Assembly: GCF_003369915.1 (NCBI RefSeq)
Contig: NW_022881603.1
Coordinates: forward strand, 11,887,249 to 11,951,248
DNA from: Drosophila miranda
Lineage: Eukaryota > Arthropoda > Insecta > Diptera > Drosophilidae
Length of the DNA: 64,000 nucleotides
Direction: 5' to 3'
The translations under genes and the position numbers were made by a program. How positions within the stretch are numbered: position 1 is the first letter of the stretch; the number at the start of each line of letters is the position of its first letter. Positions 34,489-46,180 of the stretch are shown one piece after another. The notes beneath the pieces were generated by a model. It was given only the letters and a program-made list of their open reading frames with translations. It did no database searches and was not told where the DNA came from.

Positions 34489-35864
34489 GATTATAATCTT
34501 TCTAATGTTCACCGTCCTACAGTCTTCCGGACAAAATATAGAGATAGATCCCATCAACTCAAGGAATGGATATCTCATATTCAAAACAAATACCATTAAC
34601 ATACCCATTAATTATGAATACCATTATCTAACAATTAATATAACAAGAACAGATGAAACATATCAGAGTTTACTAGAACAGGCAACCCAATTTAATAACG
34701 AAATCCAAGTTCAATATTTAGTCGAGAAATTGCAACGTGAATTCAACGGCATCAAAATAGCCAAAAGAAACAAAAGAGGCCTTATAAATGCAGTAGGCAC
34801 AGTATATAAATATCTATTTGCAACATTAGATCAAGATGATAAAGTCGAATTAGAAGGGAAAATAAACAATCTGACTAGCCACAGTGTTCAAGCTAACGAA
34901 TTAAACTTAGTAATCCAAGCAGTAAATTCTGGCATAGAAGTTGTCAATAAATTAAGCAAGGATAATGATAGAAATAAGCAACTAGAGATATTAATATTTA
35001 ACCTTCAACATTTTACAGAGTACATAGAGGATATTGAATTAGGCATGCAGCTAACAAGATTAGGGATCTTTAATCCAAAATTATTGAGGCAGGATTACCT
35101 GAAACACATCGATTCAGAGAAATTATTAAATATCAAAACATCTACCTGGTTGAAAACAGACACTAACGAAATACTAATAATTTCCAACATCCCACGAGAG
35201 ATCAGAAATATTCCTATACTTAAAATTGTCCCATATCCAGATGAAGATAATAACATCCTCACTGACCTAACGCAAAACAATTATTACGTTCTAGAAAACG
35301 AGGTATATGAAAAAGAATCAAAACGAAAAATAAATGACGAATGTATTTCAGGAATAGTCAAACAAGTAGAAACAAAATGTCCATACACCAAAGCACACCA
35401 AAACTTTCAAATAAGTTTCATAGAACCCAACATATTGTTAACTTGGAAATTACCAAAAACCATATTAAACCAAGATTGCCTAAACCAAGAAATAAAGTAG
35501 AAGGTAACGCATTAATAAAAATTGCAGTGTACAGTTAAACGAATTCTTAATATCCAACTCCATACCAGAATTTGCACAAAGCATCTACATCAACAATAAC
35601 GTAACAAAAATTAAACCATTGTCTTATTTGCAAACCAAAGAAATCGTAATAGAAAATACGCGATTAAATAATGTATTACATGTAAGCTTAATACTACTAT
35701 TTGTCATAATCATAATAGGATTAAGCTACAAATTGTTTAATCTAAGTAAAAGCAATAAGCCTAAAACCGACCCGCACATAGAAACACCTTCAGACGAAGA
35801 CGAGGAATCCCCAGCAGGCACAGTTTTAGACGCACCCGAACTATATCCAAGGATAATCGCCTGA
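34481..35864 (+). pseudogene. env of the 17.6/297-like element, frameshifted
   Basis: Envelope-type glycoprotein of errantiviruses, which in active members makes infectious particles. ATG 34481 opens a hydrophobic signal peptide (IKIIIFLMFTVL). A furin-type site (RNKR) near residue 100 is followed by a fusion-peptide-like stretch (GLINAVGTVYKYLFATL). Two one-base losses, near 35480-35490 and near 35520, shift the frame before the C-terminal part. A membrane anchor (VSLILLFVIIIIGLSY) and an acidic cytoplasmic tail end at 35864. As it stands the protein would end at 35500 without its anchor. Confidence 0.82.
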
Positions 35865-35891
35865 GGACAGGCTTAAATCTAACAATGGGGG

Positions 35892-36587
35892 AGTGACATA
35901 TCTATAGTCCATGCTCCGCATACCCTTGTCTATGTCTATTACCCTGCACCCACAATACTATAAACAATACGACACCCTCAGCTTCGAACCCTCATAAACA
36001 ATCTCACGCTCGAAATGGACCACGCGCAGCCGATTGCAGGCAATGTAAACAAACACCCTAAACTGGAAGTTGAACATAAAACAAAAGATGCCGCCCTAGA
36101 ATCCAGCCGCACTAGAATCCAGCCGCACCAGAATCACGCCACTCTTCAGAGATCAATTACGAATCGATTCTCAAGAATCACACCATCCTAGCTGACCAAT
36201 CAGAGGCCCTATTCTCAGCCACCCCCAAGTAATGCAACACCGATCATACGCAGCGGAAGCCTTTCATCAAAAGCCGCCTTTCCCACATATCGATCGAGTC
36301 ACGTACTCCATCTCCGAAGCCGAAGTCGAAGCCAACGCCTCCGAATCCAAATCCGAATCCCAAACCGAGCATCATAATATAAATAGTCTGCATCTAAGAA
36401 GCCAACTCAGTTCTGTTCAAGACAAACGTCAATCGCGACACCGTCGGGGAATTCAACCAAAGTTATTTCCGTTCAAGACTTCAGACCTCAGTCATCGTCG
36501 GGGAAATAACTAATCAATGTACGCTAAAGTTTAAGTGAAGAATAAAACCTTTTTTAAAACGTAAACTGAAGTGTCGCATATTTAATT
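35892..36587 (+). repeat. 3' LTR of the 17.6/297-like element
   Basis: 696 bp, same termini as the 5' LTR. Differences I could see correspond to 5'-LTR positions near 24957, 25321 and 25339. Followed by ATAT, the target duplication. Confidence 0.92.
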
Positions 36588-36715
36588 ATATATATAAAAA
36601 AAAGAAAAAAAAGAAATAATCAACATACAAGATATCAAAAAACAAAAGGATTAAAAAAAAAAAAAAAAAAAATAGATAACATAATTATATTACGTTATTT
36701 CTCTAAAAAGGGAGG

Positions 36716-37211
36716 TGTAGTATGTTGTATGCCAAATAAGCATATGCTCACCGTATTGTAGTGTATACAATATGTTAAGTGGTCATATGCCCAAAGTTAA
36801 TGTAGAGTATCACGCTCATAAACATAAAGACATTTTGTCGCAATGTTTACGTAACATAGCCACACTCAAGAGCCGTAATACGATCAGTCCCTTATATGTG
36901 GACTGGCCTGCAGCGTGAGAACTGCAGTGTCGGCAATATATTCCAAGTGGACAAATGATCATTCCAATGTATGTATATGCCTTGTGCATATATGTACATA
37001 CATTCTTACAAACATAAATATACACATACATATGGCATGCTACATGATCCCGTTCTGCCGCTGCCCTTAGCGACAGAACTCAACCAAGAACATTATGTAC
37101 TTTAGGCTAAATAAGTTTATGAAGAATAAATTGAATTCATTCCGAATACAACCCAAAGAAAGAACAGAAGTGTTTTCGCTGTTTCTATTCGATTACGATT
37201 CCATTTCTACA
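36716..37211 (+). repeat. 3' LTR of the 412-like element
   Basis: 496 bp, preceded by the purine tract and a poly(A)-rich stretch (36592-36675) that belongs to the 412-like element. Ends CTACA and is followed by CTAG, matching the CTAG before 17900. Confidence 0.92.
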
Positions 37212-37959
37212 CTAGCGGCCAGCAATACTAAACACACACACGCAAAGTACGTGAGAATGCATGTGCACCCATACACTAAAACATGCTGGTGGCAAAACAG
37301 AACCAGACCTGAGAGAGTTCAAAAAATCTGAAAAAGCATACAATCACATATTTTTGTCGAAACATATTGCGTGTGTAATAACACATGCAAAGATGTTCTC
37401 TCTGCGCTCTCTCTCTCATGATGACGTCACTCTGGGGTACTGAACGCGCTAGCCAGTGTGTGACGCTTTCGTTGTATGAACTGGCACATCTATATACTGT
37501 ATGGTTAGTGGCCATACCGTGTAAAATATACCGTCTTAACGCCACAAATATACCGTAGTCACACTAATGCAGTATACAAAATAGTGGTTTAGAACACTCC
37601 CCCACCGAATAAACTGTTTCCAGTCATTCTGACATTTTCAAAGCGCTAAAATGGCAAACGTGCGCTGTTTGCAGAAACTATTTCGTTTACAGAAGCTCCT
37701 GCTGCCCCTTCGTAAGTAATCCGTTCCTAGCCGCACGCCTGTTATCACATCCAAAGCAACATTTCGCGCCATTCAATTCGCAGTTCTCGGCCATTACGAA
37801 AGAGAAGCGGTGAACAGCTGTTTACGATCGAGTAGTGTGAGGGGGCGAATGTCGAATGCCAATGCCGCCGGGTCATAGTTTTTTAGAGATTTGTGTAGTA
37901 AAATTTGTCAATATTCCTCTAAAAAAATCGTGTGAACTTTGTGAAAATTAAACGTGGAC
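37212..37959 (+). promoter_or_regulatory. Upstream region of the glomulin homologue
   Basis: Begins with the CTAG target duplication. It contains the right arm (37471-37511) of an inverted repeat shared with 17459-17503. Promoter-like words follow: AATATACCGT at 37526 and 37547, and GTCACACTA at 37558, which resembles the core of Drosophila promoter motif 1. The transcription start probably lies between 37580 and 37800; no TATA box is evident. Confidence 0.4.
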
Positions 37960-39676
37960 ATGGAGCCGGCTATCGAGGCAAATGCCGCGGCAGCTAACCT
38001 GCTGAGGCTTATCAAGCAGCTTCTGCTGGAGAAGGCATACGACGGCGTCAGAATGCTCTTCCAGAGCCCGAACGAGGCGTCCAGGAACATACAGCACATG
38101 CCGCTCATTGCCATGGACATATACAACGATATTTGCGTGGTCAACCTGGTGGACGAGGTTAATGGTCGGGAGCCGGAACTCTTCGATTGCGCCAACGAGC
38201 TGCTGAAACTGCTCGCCGAGCACGCGCCGGTGCAGGAGATTATGATGGATCTAATGGAGAAGATCGAGGAGAGCAGAAGCCACGCGGTCTTCGCGGCATA
38301 CATGCGCGCTTTGCAGGTAATCCTTGTGCGCCAGGGCCAGGACAAGCCTCAGGCGGTGATGTGGTGTCTGCAGAGCGTGTTCACGCGCCTGAAGGATCTG
38401 CCGCTGCCGGAATATCTGAGCGAGGGCTACAACGAGGCTGCGGGCCGCCTCGTGGAGCAGGAAAAGCAGGTGGAGGATCTACTGGCCCACTACATCACCG
38501 TCGGCCTGTTCGAGGCTCCGGGCGGCGACCCCTTCTATCTGCTGGCCCTGGTGGAGAAGCGCGCCCGCTGGGAGCGCAAACTGAACGCCGCAAAAGATGA
38601 CTGGCCAGAACGTGTTCCTCATCGAGGATATGATGCCCCTGCATGCCCTGGCCATGTACTACCACGCACTCTTCATGCGCGACTTGTTGCCGTTAACAAC
38701 ACCCAAGATTTATTCGCCGCTCTTCCTGTTCGAGTCGAGCCTCTATCTGGTGATTGAGCTGCTCCGGCAGCCGGAGCCACCGCTGCAGCACTGCGGCCTG
38801 CGCCTCTTCGAGCACATGCTGATCAACCGCGGCGGCGCATCGGTGCCCCATTCCTCGCTACAGCTGGACGTCCATAAGCGATTCTGCGATGAGCTCTGCA
38901 AGATTGTCGGCTACTCGCCGCAGTTGGGATTGCGTCAGCTGGGACTGCACGTGCTCCGGCATTACATACTAGCGTTCGATGACCAGAGAAAGTGCCTGAT
39001 CCTTAAGAACCTGCTGGAGACGCTACAGCACGACGGCCTGATGGGCTACCTAAGTGCCATGTTCAAGGACCTAGTGGACAAGGCCCTGATGGCCCACATA
39101 AGGAGCGGCGTCGCGATGCCATCCGAATTCCGCGGCAAGCATTTCAGGGAAATGCTGATGCTGTGCGTCTGCGTGCTGCCTAACGACGTTAAGTCGGATT
39201 TGCTGCTGCACGCCGATCGGATCTGCAACGCCATCAACATCTTGCGGTACTTTGCCTTGAGCGACAGGGGCAACGTCACCGGATTCTGTGACATTCTGCC
39301 AGAGATCGAAAAGCGTCTGCTGGTGCCCCTGGGCACGGCCCTGGACTTCTCGATGGCCCACTACAAGGCGTACAAGGAGCGCGTGGAGAACGGCCAAAGT
39401 GCCTCGGACGACGCCCTCATGAAGAAGCAGCTGCAAATGCTGGCCGTAAACATCACCAACAGCGGCATTGCCGACGAAGGACAGCTCGACGTGCTAACAA
39501 GCTCCATCACCAGCCTGGAATGGCTCCTGTCGATTTATGTGCGCGCCAACGAGGTAATCGAGCAGACCGCCCACCAGCGCAAACTCCTCCGCCGACCCCG
39601 GCCCCAGCCCCAGAACCCGTTTAGGCTCTTAGCTTTATACATTTGTGTCCATAACGAAAGCGAAATGATAGCGTAA
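37960..39676 (+). pseudogene. Glomulin homologue (FAP68/GLMN family), one-base frameshift
   Basis: Glomulin is a HEAT-like helical protein that in vertebrates binds RBX1 and inhibits cullin-RING ubiquitin ligases. The family call rests on patterns remembered from GLMN, such as KIYSPLF, DRICNAINILRYFALSD, PLGTALDFSMAHY and the Leu-rich C-terminus. The frame from ATG 37960 (MEPAIEANAA) runs to about codon 211. There an A-run (38592-38595) carries one base too many. Removing one A in thought gives a frame that continues (MTGQNVFLIEDMM) to 39676. Codon use and conservation look coding on both sides, so the lesion is recent or an assembly error. Single exon. The COQ9 gene follows closely on the same strand. 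Confidence 0.75.
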
Positions 39677-39902
39677 AGTAATTGTATGTGTAAACAGATT
39701 AGAAACCGAAACTGAAACGAACAAGCGAACTGTGTGGTGTGTTGGGGGATCTCCGGGGCGATAATTGGCCGGCAAATGGCAAATGGAGCTACTGAGTGTG
39801 CTAATCAATTGGCCACAGAGGCTGGCTCTGTCTCTGCCCGTCCTGTCCATGACTTTAATTCGGGGCTCATGCCTGCCTGTGTGTGGCTTCTTCTATTTTC
39901 AG

Positions 39903-40914
39903 ATGCACAAACCTGTCACCTGGCCTCCCTGCACAGACAGCTGCCCCTGGCGCCTGCATCTCTGGCGCGCGGCTATGCCAAAGATGCCACGGACAAGACT
40001 ACCGCCAGCACCAGCTTGGCGCAGCAAAAGCCACACAAAATGAGGCCGGTAGTGGGGGAGCAGGAGGAGCAGGGGGCAAGCACCATGAGTCTGCCGAGCA
40101 GACCGCTAAGCAGGCCAAGGTGGATGCCATACGCGACAAGATACTCGATGCGGCCCTGGAGCATGTGCCACAGCACGGCTGGAAAAGGCAGGCCATTGTC
40201 CTCGGGGCCGAGCAGTGCGGCTACCCCAGCGTGGTCCATGGCATGTTCCCGGAAGGTGGCTTTGCCCTCGTCTCCCACTTCAACGGCAGGTGCAACGCGC
40301 AGCTGGTGCAGAGCTTGAAGGAGAAGACGAGCAAGGGCCAGCAGGAGGTCGAGAATCCGCTCGACTTCCTGGTGCAGGCGGTGCGTCAGCGTATGGAGAA
40401 GATTGCCCCGTACAAGGCTCAATGGCCGCAGGCGATGTCACTGATAGCACAACCGCAGCACGCGTCGACAGCGCTGGCCCAGGTGCTCACCCTGGTGGAC
40501 GACATCTGCTACTACTCGGGCGATCGATCCGTGGACGTGAGTTGGCGCGAGTAATCGTGATCCCAAGAGATTTGATTGACTGATTATCCTTGCAGTTTGG
40601 CTGGTACACGCGGAGCATTGGCTTGGCGACCATCATGAAGATGACCGAACTGTACTTGCTGCAGGACACCTCCGCTGGCAACGTCCAGACGTGGGAGTTC
40701 CTCAAGAACCGCATGGACGAGGCCGTTCAGCTGCAAATGGCACTCTCCCAGACCGAGGGCATGACGCACACGTTTCAACGTTCCTTCAACTCGGCCTTCA
40801 TAACGGTGACGAACCCGCCGACCTCCGCGATCTCCGACGCTCACTCACTCTTCAACTTCATTCTCCTCCACACAGGCACGGAATATACTCGGCCTGGGAT
40901 TTAAGCGAAATTAG
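39903..40914 (+). pseudogene. Coq9: COQ9, ubiquinone biosynthesis lipid-binding protein, one-base frameshift
   Basis: Mitochondrial protein that binds lipids and assists COQ7 in ubiquinone synthesis. An acceptor (CTATTTTCAG) opens an exon at 39903 that reads as a mitochondrial presequence (ASLHRQLPLAPASLARGYAK). Near 40020-40031 the frame slips by one base before the mature region (KILDAALEHVPQHGWKRQAI, YPSVVHGMFP). Donor at 40537, intron 40537-40595. The next exon, 40596-40805, reads WYTRSIGLATIMKMTELY and HTFQRSFNSAFIT. Intron 40806-40875, then the last exon to TAG at 40912-40914 (ARNILGLGFKRN). The exon with the start codon was not confidently located between 39676 and 39902. The downstream exons are clean. 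Confidence 0.82.
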
Positions 40915-41515
40915 GCCCGAGACCTGTTGCCTCACGCAGTCCAAATAAGGAATGGGAATCCTTTGGCAGCCATGGATCCTCTCCCATTCAACGATCTACA
41001 CTTATATTATACCTTAACTCTACATGTTTATAAGTACATATACGTACGTCTTTCTTTCTACAATCCTGATGTTTAGCTGGAGTCGGAGGTCCTCTGTGGG
41101 TTCTTTCTGGTGTGATGATTATATAGATATTAAATGAATTATGAGAATTTTGTTGGGGCGTATGGGTGGGGAAAACTATAGAACTAGATATCTAGTTGCT
41201 TGCTTCACTATAGCATTGTCTTTGTACACCTTTTTGTGCATTAAAAACGACTGTTCCCAGAATGTCACGAGAATTTTCAAAGGGGTATGTAATATTTGAT
41301 CTAGGACTATACATCTGCTTTATGTTAAGCTCGTTTCAAAGGCAGATCAACGTTCGACCACAAGTTTATTTCAAATTTGAGCTAAATTATGATGGGACAA
41401 CCACAAAACTGTACAAACTGCATTTCTACAGGAGGCAGCCGATGGCAACAGCAGCTACCACAAAACGTAGCAAAAGTTTGGGGCAGCCGCCATCGCCAGC
41501 AGGCGCCTCTCTTGA
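40915..41515. other. Convergent 3' untranslated regions
   Basis: AT-rich DNA between the COQ9 stop (plus strand) and the stop of the minus-strand Cys-rich gene. No gene or repeat is recognised; it probably holds both 3' untranslated regions. Confidence 0.5.
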
Positions 41516-42518
41516 TTACTCTACGCTTCTTCGGTGGGTGGTCTTGTTGCTGCGACTTTCGTGAACTTGGGTCAGACGAGCTTTGCCGAACGGCAGAATA
41601 AAGTCTTCCGACGGAGCCTTCATGGTTTCCAAATATTCGTTGAAGATCTTAAGGAGCTCGTTGTGGCTTGGGTTTTACTACCATGGTCCTGGTCTCCGGG
41701 TCTGCTGTTTTATATGCCGAGCAAATTGGGGGATTTGCCATCTTTTCTGCAGTAACTTTCAATGGAGAACGAGTCGGGTTCTGGGCTTTTGAGCCCGCTA
41801 CGCCAGCGTACAGGTCTGAGATACCCCTTATCATGTTGGAGCGCTTTCTATCCACCGTCCACTTGCCGAAAACAACGAACAGATCCAGATAGAGCAGCGT
41901 CGTGAGCATATCCTTTATGAACGTCGAGTCGCTGTCTCTAAACATGACACGAAGCAGCTTCAGAAGCTCGTCCTGCTTCCCCAGCAGGCCCACCAGGTCG
42001 CCCTTGTCCTGGCCGTTTCTGAACCACTTATACTGGCGGTTCAGCAGCTGCATTTGGGACACATAGTCCTGCATCATCCGCATCAGCTTCCCGACAGCCT
42101 CCGGAGCCATTGGAATGGAGATATACCCCAGATCGTTGAACAGAGAGAAGTTGGAGAAAAGGGCGTCCGGGTAGCCACTTATCGGAACCTTGTACGCCCG
42201 ACGCCTTCGAACGATCTGCAAGACACCGGCGTAGTTGGCGTGAAGCAGGCGCAGCAGCATGTAGTGGATGGCCTGCGTTGAGCGATGCATCTTCTCGGCC
42301 ATCGTGGCGATCAGCTTGCGGTTCAGCTCCAGCCATTTCTCGGGCATCGTATCCCACTGGTTTGGGTATGGCCTGTTCTTGTCCGGCAGTAGATGGTCAC
42401 GGCAGATGATCCTCCGCTGCAGCGAACAACTCCTGGTGATTTCCCGTACCGGACAGTTCGGACAGGCGTAGGGAATCGACGGACAGGGGCTCTCTTGCTG
42501 GCTGCAGAAGTTGCACAT
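41516..42518 (-). pseudogene. Unrecognised Cys-rich conserved-looking protein, one-base frameshift near its C-terminus
   Basis: I do not recognise this gene. ATG at 42518 opens MCNFCSQQESPCPS, followed by further Cys pairs (CPNC, then Cys and His in SCSLQRRIICRDH) within about 45 residues, suggestive of one or two zinc-binding sites. The remainder is helical (ATMAEKMHRSTQAIHYMLLR; MRMMQDYVSQMQLLNRQY). The frame stops at 41649. A one-base shift at an A-run (41673-41676 on the plus strand) opens a coding-looking continuation (NELLKIFNEYLETMKAPSED) to TAA at 41516-41518, so the intact protein would be about 330 residues. A 77-codon in-frame extension upstream of 42518 looks non-coding. It lies between COQ9 and torso. 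Confidence 0.6.
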
Positions 42519-42917
42519 CGTGAAGGATCTTGATATTAGAATTAAGCAGAGGTCTGAAGGGGTTTTTGTACTGATATTTTTAAAATTTTGATAGCATTCA
42601 CGAGCTGAACGAGCAATGTCCAAAGTGGCCCAAACAATTATATCTACACACCATTGAAGAATCGAATCAAAAGTTTTGGGAATGATTAGAATTGATTTAG
42701 CTGCGAGGAGCACTTGCCCGCAAAGCTGATGACAGAAATGGCACAGCAATGATTGGAGCCTCAGGTTCTCTTGAATCTGATTTCAATGTTTATTTCAAAT
42801 AAGAGGTAATCTACTCGTAGCTGCTTCTCAGCGTTGCCTGCATTTGATTCATATCATATCATATTGCACATTAAATTTTCGTACTTAATGAACTTCATTT
42901 CGTCTGATGTTATCCCA
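42519..42917. other. Spacer between the Cys-rich gene and torso
   Basis: About 400 bp holding the 5' flank of the Cys-rich gene and the 3' untranslated region of torso. Both are transcribed leftward. No further feature seen. Confidence 0.5.
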
Positions 42918-45900
42918 CTAGTTCAAAGGCTCCAAGTAAGTCTCTTCATCCTTGGGCAGCTCCTGCTCCTGCACCCCTTTGCTACTGTGCAGGATGCCAC
43001 ATGCCTCTGGCTCGGGCTGTGTTTCTGCCTTTGACTTGGACTTGGCTTCTGCTTGCTTCTGCAGGCGAAGCGGCATTTCGTTGGTGGCCAGAATCATCCC
43101 GCCCAGACGCTCTTTGAGACCAGTGAATGTGGGTCTGTGGGAGGGTATCGAGCTCCAGCAGCTCTTCATCAGACCGAACCTAGAGAAGTGGACAAAAGCC
43201 AGTTGGCAGTGGAGATTCAATAGAGTTTAGTCAGACATACATTTCGTGTGTGCAGCCCTCCGGCCGCTTCATGCGGTGGCCCTGGCGCAGCATCTGGAGC
43301 AGGTCGCCGGGCGATACAGATGGATAGGGCATTCCGCCGAGGGTCATAATCTCATAGAGCATCACACCAAAGGACCAACTGAAAGAAGTAAGGAATCAGC
43401 GGAAAAGTAAACGATCTGCTGTTAAAGGCTGCTTACACATCGCTCTGACTGGTGTACACCTGATGGGTGAGTGACTCCAGGGCCAGCCACTTGATGGGCA
43501 ACTTTCCGCTGACTCCGCTCTTGCGATAGACGTTCTCGTGGTAAACATCGCGACTGAGCCTGCAAGAGAGAGGGCCTAGGACTTCGAGAAGGGAACACTA
43601 CGCCTCAAGGACACTCACCCAAAGTCGGCTATCTTGATGCTACGGTCAACACAACACAGGGAGATCAACACATTGCGTGCTGCCAGGTCGCGGTGGACCA
43701 CTTTGTTCTGCGCCAGGAACTCCTGAAATGCAAGAGATAGGATATTTTGAGCGCCACTTGATCACCAATAGAAATCTGTTCTAATCCCTCACCATGCCGA
43801 CGGCGACCTGCTGGGCGATATCCAACAAATCCGCGTACTTGAGTGGCGCTCGTTGGGGACTTAGCTTAGGGTCTGCTCGCGAATCAAAGTATTCCTTGTT
43901 TTCGAAGGTTCGCTTAGTCTCTGTCCCTTCCCCTTTCTCTGGATCGACTTGCTGGATCTTCGACTCTTCCGAAAGTGGTGGCAGGGTCATGCTACTTCCA
44001 ATGTTTTCAATGTCATCGAGTCCGTAGGACTTGTTGTCTGCTGCATTGGTGAATCTTGCGAGAGAGTAGGTCTCCACGCGGTTGCTGGTGCGCGTCTGAT
44101 CTGCGTCGGACTCCTCCTCCACTGTTGACAGCATGGAACAGTTGAGCCCACGATGCCCACGATGTTGGGATGCTTGCCCACCGCCTTAAGCATCTGGATC
44201 TCACACTTGAACGCATACACATCCTCCTCGTTGGGCTCATCTGTCAGGAAGATAGGCACATCATTTCTCGGCTGGAAAGGAGCTCAGGGCAGCACCCTTT
44301 CTCACCTTTCAGCAGCTTGACGGCCACCTGTCGCTTCTTGTACACGCCGCGACGCACCAGGCCAAAGGCACCCTCGCCCAGCACATCCAGCAGGAGCACG
44401 GTATGCGGCTCCACCTCCAGGTCATCAACAAAGTCAAAGCTCTCGTTGGCCGAGAGAGTGACCAACAGTCCGATACTGTCTATCAGTGAGAGATGGAAGT
44501 TGTTCTGATTGGCCTTCTCCTTCGACTCCATGTCCATGGCCTGGGCGTCCTGACGATTGCGCTTGCAGAACGTCAGTGAGCACAGAATGATGATGCAGAA
44601 GACGGGGACAATGACAAATACCATGAGCTTGATCAGATTTCCCTCTATCAAAATGAAGTTATCCCATCAGTTATACGATTGCGACTTGACCTGAATACTC
44701 CTCACCCTTCAGCCACTCGTCGCGAGGCGCCTTGTCCAGCAACACTCCAGAGGCATTCCTGCCGCCCGCCGTATGGGCCACCAAGTGCACCTCAAAGCTG
44801 GATCCCAGCACCTTAATCATGGGAATGAAGCAGTAGCTCGCATTCCCGTCCAAAGTGAAGTTCGCCTCTTGGCTTTCCAGGTGCAGGTCGAGGATGTGAA
44901 GTGTGTAGTAATCGGGCAGGTGGCTGGGCCGCTGCCAGCTGACTTTCAGTGCCAGTGTGTTATCTAAATACTGCTCCTGTGTCACGGATAGATTTGACGG
45001 TTGGTTGGTGCTGTCGGAGGATAGGATAAGTGGGATATAATAACCGACTTCTTAGGATTGGTATGCTTACCGCAGAGCGTGTAGTTGAAGTGATGCCAGT
45101 CCAGACAATTTGGAGCCTGCACCACCAACCACTTCAGGTCGCTCTCCAGCATGTTTAAGTAGTTCACTGTCCGCACGCCCACCATGTACTGCTCCCCGAA
45201 CTTCAGGCTGTCGATGGTGTGTCTGTACAGTCGACGCGGCTGTGGATGGCAGGTTATGGTGATTATGGGGCCATAGGCATATGATTCGCCTACAATCCTG
45301 CTACTTGCATCGCGAAACTCCAATTGCATAGGGTGATCCATTGTCACGCTTTCTGTTGAATAATACACCAGATCGAAGAAACAGTTGCGGTCTGGAGAAG
45401 CAAACAATTGTGACGCGGCGGATGAGACAATAAAAAGCACCCACCTGCAGAGGGCTGCCACTCTATCTCGGCGGCAATATGTTTCCCATCTTCCTGGGGC
45501 TGTACAAATCCAAGCAGCTTCACGGCACCCATCTTGCTGGGCTGATAGCCACGCCTCAGGGTGCCAAATGTTTTTTCGTTGGCTATCACGGAGTAGCTGC
45601 CATCGCTGTGCACAGCCAGAGCGGTAATGTTGTGCTCAGTGTAGGCTTCCAGTGAGTGCAGGACCAGGAAGTTGTCATCTGAGCATTCGTTGAGCAAAGA
45701 ACGCTAATACGTCTTCCACTCACCAGAAAGAGCTTTGACTCCACAATGTCCTCACTGACAGCATTCACTTTGATGGTGTACGTGGCGTTTGGTGTCTGGC
45801 CCAGCTCCAACCTGCTGTGCTGCACTCAATCTATGCGGAAGGCCAGCATCGACTCTGTGCGACATACCATCTTCAGCTGGTAGTTCTCCTGGATTCTGCG

Positions 45901-46180
45901 CACCGTTGCGGGTGCATAGTCGCTGGCCTCGTTCTCCCTGCAGATCTTGAAGCACTCAAGAAAGTTCTGCAAAAAGACATCCAGGTCGTTGAATAGATTA
46001 GCGTTTCAGTAATCCCCTGGGGCAGCTCACTTTTGTTTCTTCCAGACAGCGCTGGGTGCAGGCGGACACCGTGAGGAGCGTCTTGTCCTCTGAGATCTGG
46101 CTCATCAGCAGCAGTTCTCCTCGGTTGCTGCCAATCGTCAGCCAAAAGAGAAACACGTATTTGACATAGAAAATCATCAT
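42918..46180 (-). pseudogene. tor: torso receptor tyrosine kinase, disrupted by nonsense and deletion
   Basis: Receptor for Trunk and PTTH; acts at the plasma membrane in terminal patterning of the embryo and in prothoracic-gland signalling. Exons (minus): 46180-46031, 45966-45724, 45678-45445, 45390-45071, 45010-44706, 44644-44306, 44240-43793, 43722-43619, 43559-43437, 43378-43241 and 43179-42918. Recognisable parts: signal peptide, fibronectin-like ectodomain (NITALAVHSDGSYS), membrane segment (LMVFVIVPVFCIIILCSL), glycine loop GEGAFGLV, VAVKLLK, HRDLAARN and DFG. Lesions: TGA at 45828-45826 in the ectodomain, where Torso has Trp; out-of-phase joins at exon 2/3 and at the start of exon 5; a deletion near 44135-44150 that removes the hinge and part of the kinase insert and shifts frame. 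Non-functional as a full-length receptor. Confidence 0.9.

Larger units (their letters stand above)
24765..36587 (+). mobile_element. 17.6/297-like errantivirus (LTR retrotransposon with env), split by a LINE
   Basis: Insect endogenous retrovirus with gag, pol and env in order. LTRs at 24765-25460 and 35892-36587, each 696 bp, start AGTGACATATC and end CATATTTAATT. The primer-binding site TTGGCGCAGCCGGTAGG follows the 5' LTR, and a purine tract (AATGGGGG) precedes the 3' LTR. By eye the two LTRs differ at three positions of 696 (about 0.4 percent). The copy was later split at 28499-33140 by a jockey-like LINE. Without that LINE its length is about 7.2 kb, normal for the group. Confidence 0.92.
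17900..37211 (+). mobile_element. 412-family LTR retrotransposon containing nested insertions
   Basis: Outer layer of a nested structure. LTRs at 17900-18381 and 36716-37211 start TGTAGTATG and end CATTTCTACA. CTAG immediately before and immediately after is a 4-bp target duplication, which shows that both LTRs belong to one insertion. A primer-binding site for tRNA-Arg follows the 5' LTR, and a purine tract precedes the 3' LTR (AAAAAGGGAGG, 36705-36715). Later insertions inside it: DINE-1 at 19782-20043, DINE-1 at 23514-24620 and a 297-like element at 24765-36587. Its own sequence is 18382-19781, 20044-23513, 24621-24764 and 36592-36715. All coding parts are decayed. Confidence 0.92.

Noticed and set aside
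39734..40318. 194-codon frame across the COQ9 start
   Set aside because: Its first part reads through the upstream intron and its last part is out of frame with COQ9; only the presequence portion is real.
42519..42749. 77-codon N-terminal extension of the Cys-rich gene
   Set aside because: Composition is unlike the rest and the internal ATG at 42518 gives a compact Cys-rich start; kept as untranslated.
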